Shown: positions 20,408-25,482 of the stretch, one piece after another
Numbering within the stretch: position 1 is the first letter of the stretch
Layout of the letters: each line of letters begins with the position of its first letter
Assembly: GCA_014904845.1 (NCBI GenBank)
Contig: MU119705.1
Coordinates: 1 to 25,482 of the forward strand
From: Acephala macrosclerotiorum
Lineage: Eukaryota; Ascomycota; Leotiomycetes; Helotiales; Mollisiaceae
DNA length: 25,482 nt
Reading direction: 5' to 3'
The notes under the pieces: model-generated
What the model saw: only the letters and a program-made list of their open reading frames with translations
The model's database searches: none
What the model was told of the DNA's origin: nothing
Program-made: the position numbers and the translations under genes

Positions 20408-21900
20408 AGTTAATATTAATTTTTAAGTCGAATAAATAATAAATCGAACAAATAAATTTTTTTTTTTTAATATTTGATATATATTTTATTTCGCAAATTT
20501 CGCAAAAGCGTTTTTACAAGAGATTATAAAATCTTCGACTTTAGTAATTTATTCAATTTATTTTTATTTTAAATTCTAAATTAAAAACTTTTAATTTGAG
20601 CGTTTTATAAGAATTTGAAATTAAAATAAAATTCCAAATTCTATCGAGCGATAAAAATCGATAAATTAATAAACTTTTTAATATTTAAAGTAAAAATATA
20701 TTACAAAGTTTTATATTATTAAAAAGATATTTCTTGGGACTCTCGTTTTTTATATTAAGTTTTTACGATCAATTTAATCTATTCAAATTATTTTCTTTAG
20801 TATATAATTCCAAGAAAAGATTTTTTAAATTTTTTTTTTAAAATTGCGCAATTATAAAATTAATAAAATAAATTTTCATATATTGTTATTTTAGTACCTT
20901 AAGTATAAACGTATTTATTATAAAGTTTTATATTAAAAGAATACTTTTTAAGATTCTCGTTTTTTATATTAAATTATTACGATCGATTTAATTTATATAA
21001 ATTATTTTATTTAATATATAATTTCAAAGAAAAAATTTTTGAAATTTTTTTTAAAAATTGCACAATTGAAAAATGTTTAATATTAAATAAATATTTTAAT
21101 ACTTAAAATAAAAACGCACTTATTATAAAGTTTTATATTAAAAAAATACTCTTTAAAATTTTCGTTTTATATTTAATTATTACGATCGATTCAATTAATT
21201 ATAAAAAGTTATTTATTAAAAAAAAAAATTTTAAATTTTTTTTTAAAAATTGCGTAATTATTTTAATATTTTAATATTTTAATATTTTAAACAAAAACGT
21301 ATTTTTAGTAAAATTTCGCATTAAAAAAACACTTTAAAAAATATTTTTTAAAATTTTCGTTTTTTATATTAAATTATTATAATCGATTTAATTAATTTAA
21401 ATTATTTTATTTGATATATAATTTTAAAAAAAAATCTTTTAAATTCTTTTTCGAAAATTATATAATTATAAAATAAATTTTTAATATTTTAATATTTAAA
21501 TATTAAATATTTAAAATAAAAACGTATTTAAAAAAATTTATAATTACGATTTTTATTAAATACGATTATATTTTATAAATTTGCATAATAACAAATTAAT
21601 AAAATTATTTAAAATTTAATAATATTTAATTAAATTTCAATTTATTTATAAATTTTATATAATTTAAATTAATTAATATATTATAATTATAAACGTAATA
21701 CGATTACTCGTAAATTGAAATTTTAATATTTTTTATTAAATCGATTATATATTAATTCGAAATTATAAAATTATAAAATTTTTTAATAAATTAATTAAAT
21801 TATTACATTTGAATATTTTGATTAAATTTAATTTTTTTCGTTTATAATTAAAATAATTCGTATTACGTAAATAATACGTAATTTAAAAAAAATTAATATT
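20408..21900 (+). repeat. family S repeat, copy F (direct, strongly RIPed)
   Basis: It follows copy E head-to-tail. The hairpin head is mutated beyond pairing but aligns (20415-20530, landmarks TTTCGCAAATTTCGCAAAAG and ATCTTCGACTTTAGTAATTT). The body is 20530-20695. Four tandem units follow with the TTACGATC landmark at 20763, 20977, 21180 and 21377 (last one TTATAATC), i.e. periods 214, 203 and 197. The tail is 21520-21900. CGATCG survives in most units because CpG resists RIP. It has more units than copy E. Confidence 0.82.
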
Positions 21901-22760
21901 AATTTTTATATTAAACAAATAATAAATTTTAATAAAAATATTATTATATTTAATTTATTTTAAAATTTTAATAATTTTTTTATTTTTAAAATTATAAATA
22001 AAATTAATAATAATTATTTTATTTTAATAAAATTATAATTTAAATTTTAAATATATTTAAAAATTAATTAATAATTTTTTAAAACTATTATTTTAATTTA
22101 AATAAATTAAATTATAAAATTAATTATTTTATAAAATAATATTAATTAATTAAATAATAATTTTTAATAATTTTTTTTATAATTAAATTTTTTTTTTAAA
22201 AAATATTTTATAATTAAATCGTTTTTAAAATATTTTTATTATAATTAAAAAAAAAATTTATTATTTTATATATTATATTATTTTAATTTAAATAAATAAA
22301 TTAATTTTTTTATAAATTTTTATAATTAATTTTTAATAAATAAAAATATTAATTATTTAAAAATAAATTATATTTTTAAAAATTTTTAAAAATTTTTTAA
22401 TTTTATTAATTAAATTAATAAATTATATTTTTTAAAATTTAAATTTATTTATTATATTAATATTTATATTATTTTTTAAATTTTTTTTTTTTTATTATAA
22501 ATTTTTTTTTATTTTTTATATTATTTTATTTATATTTTTTTTAAAATTAATAATATTTTTTTTATATAAAATAATATTAAAAATATTTAATAAAAAATAA
22601 AAAAGAAATTTTTTATGAAAATATAAAAATTATTTATAAATTTTAATATTAAATTATTTATTAATAATATTAATATTTAATTTTTCGTATTATATTTTTT
22701 TTTAATATTTTTTTAATTTAAAAATATATATAAATATAATAATTATTTATTCAATATAAA
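21901..22760. other. near-zero-GC spacer
   Basis: AT-only sequence between the tails of copies F (direct) and G (inverted). Bases 21917-22604 contain three G/C bases in 688, and 22222-22604 contain none in 383. No gene, RNA or family S landmark is present. It could be saturated RIP product, an AT-rich replication-origin-like segment, or a mitochondrial intergenic insert; nothing decides. Confidence 0.85.
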
Positions 22761-25230
22761 AACTAATATTAATTTTTTTATATTACGTAAAATTAATACT
22801 TTTTACAGTAAACGATTTGATTTAAATTTAATCGAAGTATTCAAATATAACGATTTAATTAATTTATTAAAAAATATCGCAATACGTAATATTAAAAAAA
22901 AAATATTAAAATTTCGAATTTATTATATTTATAATTATAATTTATTAATTAATGCAAATCGTATAAAATTTGTAAATAAATTGAAACTCAATTAAATATT
23001 ATTAAATTTCAAATTTTAAACGATTTTATTAATTCGTTATTACGTAAATTAATAAAATATAATTATATTTAATAAAAATCGAAATCGTAAAATTTTTAAA
23101 TACGTTGTTATTTTTAAATATTAAGGCCGATAATTGCTTTTTTTTGTTTTTAAACCTTTTTAAATATATTTTTATTTTAAATATTAAAATACTTATTTAA
23201 ATATTATATATTTTTATAATTACGTAATTTAATTTTTTTATATAATATTTGAAAATTTTTAAAAATTCGTTTTTAGTAATTTACGTTAAAAAATTAATAA
23301 TAAAATAATTGTTTTATAATTCGAATTATTTGTAAATTAAAAAAAGAATTTATAAATAATAAATCGACGATATATTAATAACGTAAATTCGTTGAAATTA
23401 AATCGATAAAAATAATTCTTTTTTTTAAAGTAAAACGAAAAAAATATTTTATATAAAATTTAATACTCGAATTAATTTCTCGAAAAAAAAACTTTTTGTA
23501 TATTATTTAATATTATTTTCTTTTTAAATTAAAAAAAATTCAATATTATTATTTTTAAATTTATTTTTATTTTTAAAAAAAAAATTTCAAAGTTTATTAA
23601 TTTATTGATTTTATTATTACGATAAATATTATTTCGATAATAATTCGATAAAAAAAATATACGTTTAATTAAAAAAGAATTAAAAAGAAAAAAGTAAAAA
23701 AAATTTTAAAAAATTTTAAATTTTAAAATAAAAATAAAAATAAAAATTTTAAATTAAAATTTTTTAATAAATTAATTAAAATACTTATTATATTATTAAA
23801 AATTAAACGTTTATAAAAAGAAAAAAAATAAAAACTTAAAAATATATTAAAAAAAAATTCTTATTTAATTAATTAAAATATTTATTAAAAAATTAATTAA
23901 AAAACTAATATAAAAACAATTTTAAAATTAAAAAAAAAAAAATTAAAAATTAAAATAAAAACTATTAATAATACGTTAAATTAATTATAAGTTTATTAAA
24001 TAAATTCCAAAGAATTTAATATTAATAATAAATTAAAATTTCGATATTAAATAATTATTATAAGTTTTTTCGATTTTTCGTTTAATTAATAAAAACGAGT
24101 AAATTTAAAAAATTAAAAAAATTAAAATAAAAATTTTTTTTTAATTGAAATCGAAAAATTTAATTATATTCGAAAAATATAATTTGTATTAATAATTCGT
24201 TTTTTTCTTTGATCGATTTTTGCGTTTAAATTGCAATTATATATAAACGTATATATTATAAAAAAACGTTAATAATAATTTCGATAATTTTATTATTTAA
24301 CAATAAATATAATTTAAAATAATTTTTTTTTTTTTTTATAATTATATAATTTTTCAAAAAATTTTTACAAAGTTTTTTTTTTAAAATTATATATTAAATA
24401 AAATAATTTAAATTAATTAAATCGATTATAATAATTAAATATAAAAACGAAAATCTTAAAAAATATTTTTTTAATATAAAACTTTATTAAAAATACGTTT
24501 TTATTTTAAATATTAAAATTTTTAATTATAAAATATTTAAAAATTCAATTGTAAAATATTTAAAAAAAATTTTAAAAAGTTTTTTTTTAATAAATATAAT
24601 TATAATAAATATATATAATTAATAAAATCAATTATAATAATTTAATATAAAAAATAAAAATTTTAAAAATCTTTTTTTTTAATAATATAAAATTTTGTAA
24701 TAAATATATATTTATTTAAAATATTAAAATTTTAAATTATAAAATATTTAAAATTTAATTACGTAATTTTAAAAAAAAAATTTGAATTTTTTTTTTAAAA
24801 TTATATATTAAATAAAATAATTTAAATCGATTAAATTAATCGTAATAATTTAATATAAAAAATGAAAATTTTAAAAAAAAATTTTTAATAATATAAAATT
24901 TTATAAAAAATATATTTATATTTTAAATATTAAAAAATTTATCGATTTATCGATTTTATTATTTAATAAAATTTTAAATTATTATATTTTAATAATTATA
25001 TTAATTTTAAATATTTATAAAACGTTTAAATTAAAAGTTTTTAATTTAAAATTTAAAATAAAAATAAATTATTAAAATTTAAAATTTTATAATTTTTTTT
25101 AAAAACGTTTTTACAAAATTTATAAAATAAAATATACGTCGAAAAAAAAAAAAAAAAACTCGTTTATTATTAATTCGTTTATAAATCGTTAAACGAATTT
25201 TTTTTTTTAAAATAATATTTTTTTTTTTTA
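22761..25230 (-). repeat. family S repeat, copy G (inverted, fully RIPed)
   Basis: Read on the minus strand, the head lies at about 25225-25130 (TCGTTTAACGATTTATAAAC then ACGAATTAATAATAAACGAG and CGACGTATATTTT). The body is 25130-25000, about three tandem units are at 24930-24395, and the shared tail is 23120-22761 with AACGATTTTATTAATTCGTT and TATAATTATATTTAATAAAAA. Bases 23125-24390 contain a further unit end and AT-rich sequence that I could not align. C is almost confined to CpG. A small non-RIPed patch lies at 23125-23160. Confidence 0.72.
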
Positions 25231-25482
25231 ATAATTTAATATAATTAAATTTTTAAATATAAAATAATTATAATTATAAAAATAAAAATAAAAATAAAAA
25301 TTTAAAATATATTATTTTATAAATTATTATTTTTATATTTAATTTATATTTTTATTATAATAATAAATAATTATTTTACAAAAATATATATTTAATTTTA
25401 TATTTAATTTTTGTTTTTATAATTATTATATTAACAAATTTAAAATTTTATTTAATAATAATAAATAATTAAAAAAATTTAA
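25231..25482. other. AT-rich right edge, nothing recognisable
   Basis: A/T sequence beyond the head of inverted copy G, with two or three isolated C/G bases. No feature was found. Confidence 0.6.

Noticed and set aside
21854..21882. Small inverted repeat ATTACGTA/TACGTAAT as a terminal repeat of family S
   Set aside because: Copy E lacks it at the same place and it has only 8-bp arms.
1..25482. Mitochondrial genome
   Set aside because: No mitochondrial gene is present, CpG retention with CpA loss points to nuclear RIP, and a RIPed copia element fills the centre.

Overview
The window is extremely AT-rich and carries the signature of repeat-induced point mutation (RIP). C survives almost only as CpG, CpA and TpG are nearly gone, and TpA is everywhere. 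Established knowledge places RIP in filamentous ascomycetes (Pezizomycotina), so this reads as heterochromatic, transposon-filled nuclear DNA (pericentromeric, subtelomeric or an AT-isochore) of such a fungus. I cannot name the species. I see no intact protein gene, no tRNA, no rRNA and no CRISPR array.

Layout. Bases 1-71 are a (TTA)n array. Bases 295-830 (direct) and 1120-2555 (inverted) are fully RIPed copies of a structured repeat family, here called family S. Bases 2781-3335 are an almost unmutated, GC-richer copy, followed by a short non-RIPed unique island (3336-3560) and plain AT-rich sequence to 4997. A complete Ty1/copia retrotransposon occupies 4998-11329. It has LTRs of 208 and 214 bp, a perfect 5-bp target duplication (CAAAT), and a decayed gag-integrase-reverse transcriptase-RNase H reading order on the plus strand. 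After it come a tail fragment of family S (11560-12001) and an (AAT)n array interrupted by ten N (12092-12101).

Bases 12200-19325 are very heavily RIPed. A 59/66-bp direct repeat at 12254 and 18967 may mark the ends of one old element of about 6.8 kb that I could not classify. Two head-to-tail family S copies follow (19326-20407 partly mutated, 20408-21900 strongly mutated). Next is a 688-bp stretch holding only three G/C bases, then an inverted, fully RIPed S copy (22761-25230).

Family S is the least explained item. It has a 5' head that folds as a nested hairpin, a body of about 250 bp, a variable number of tandem units (90 or about 200 bp) that each carry a GC-rich inverted repeat, and an AT-rich tail of about 360 bp. 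No coding capacity is visible, so it is probably a non-autonomous or structural repeat. Its copies grade from nearly intact to wholly RIPed, which makes the window a record of repeat decay rather than a set of cooperating genes.
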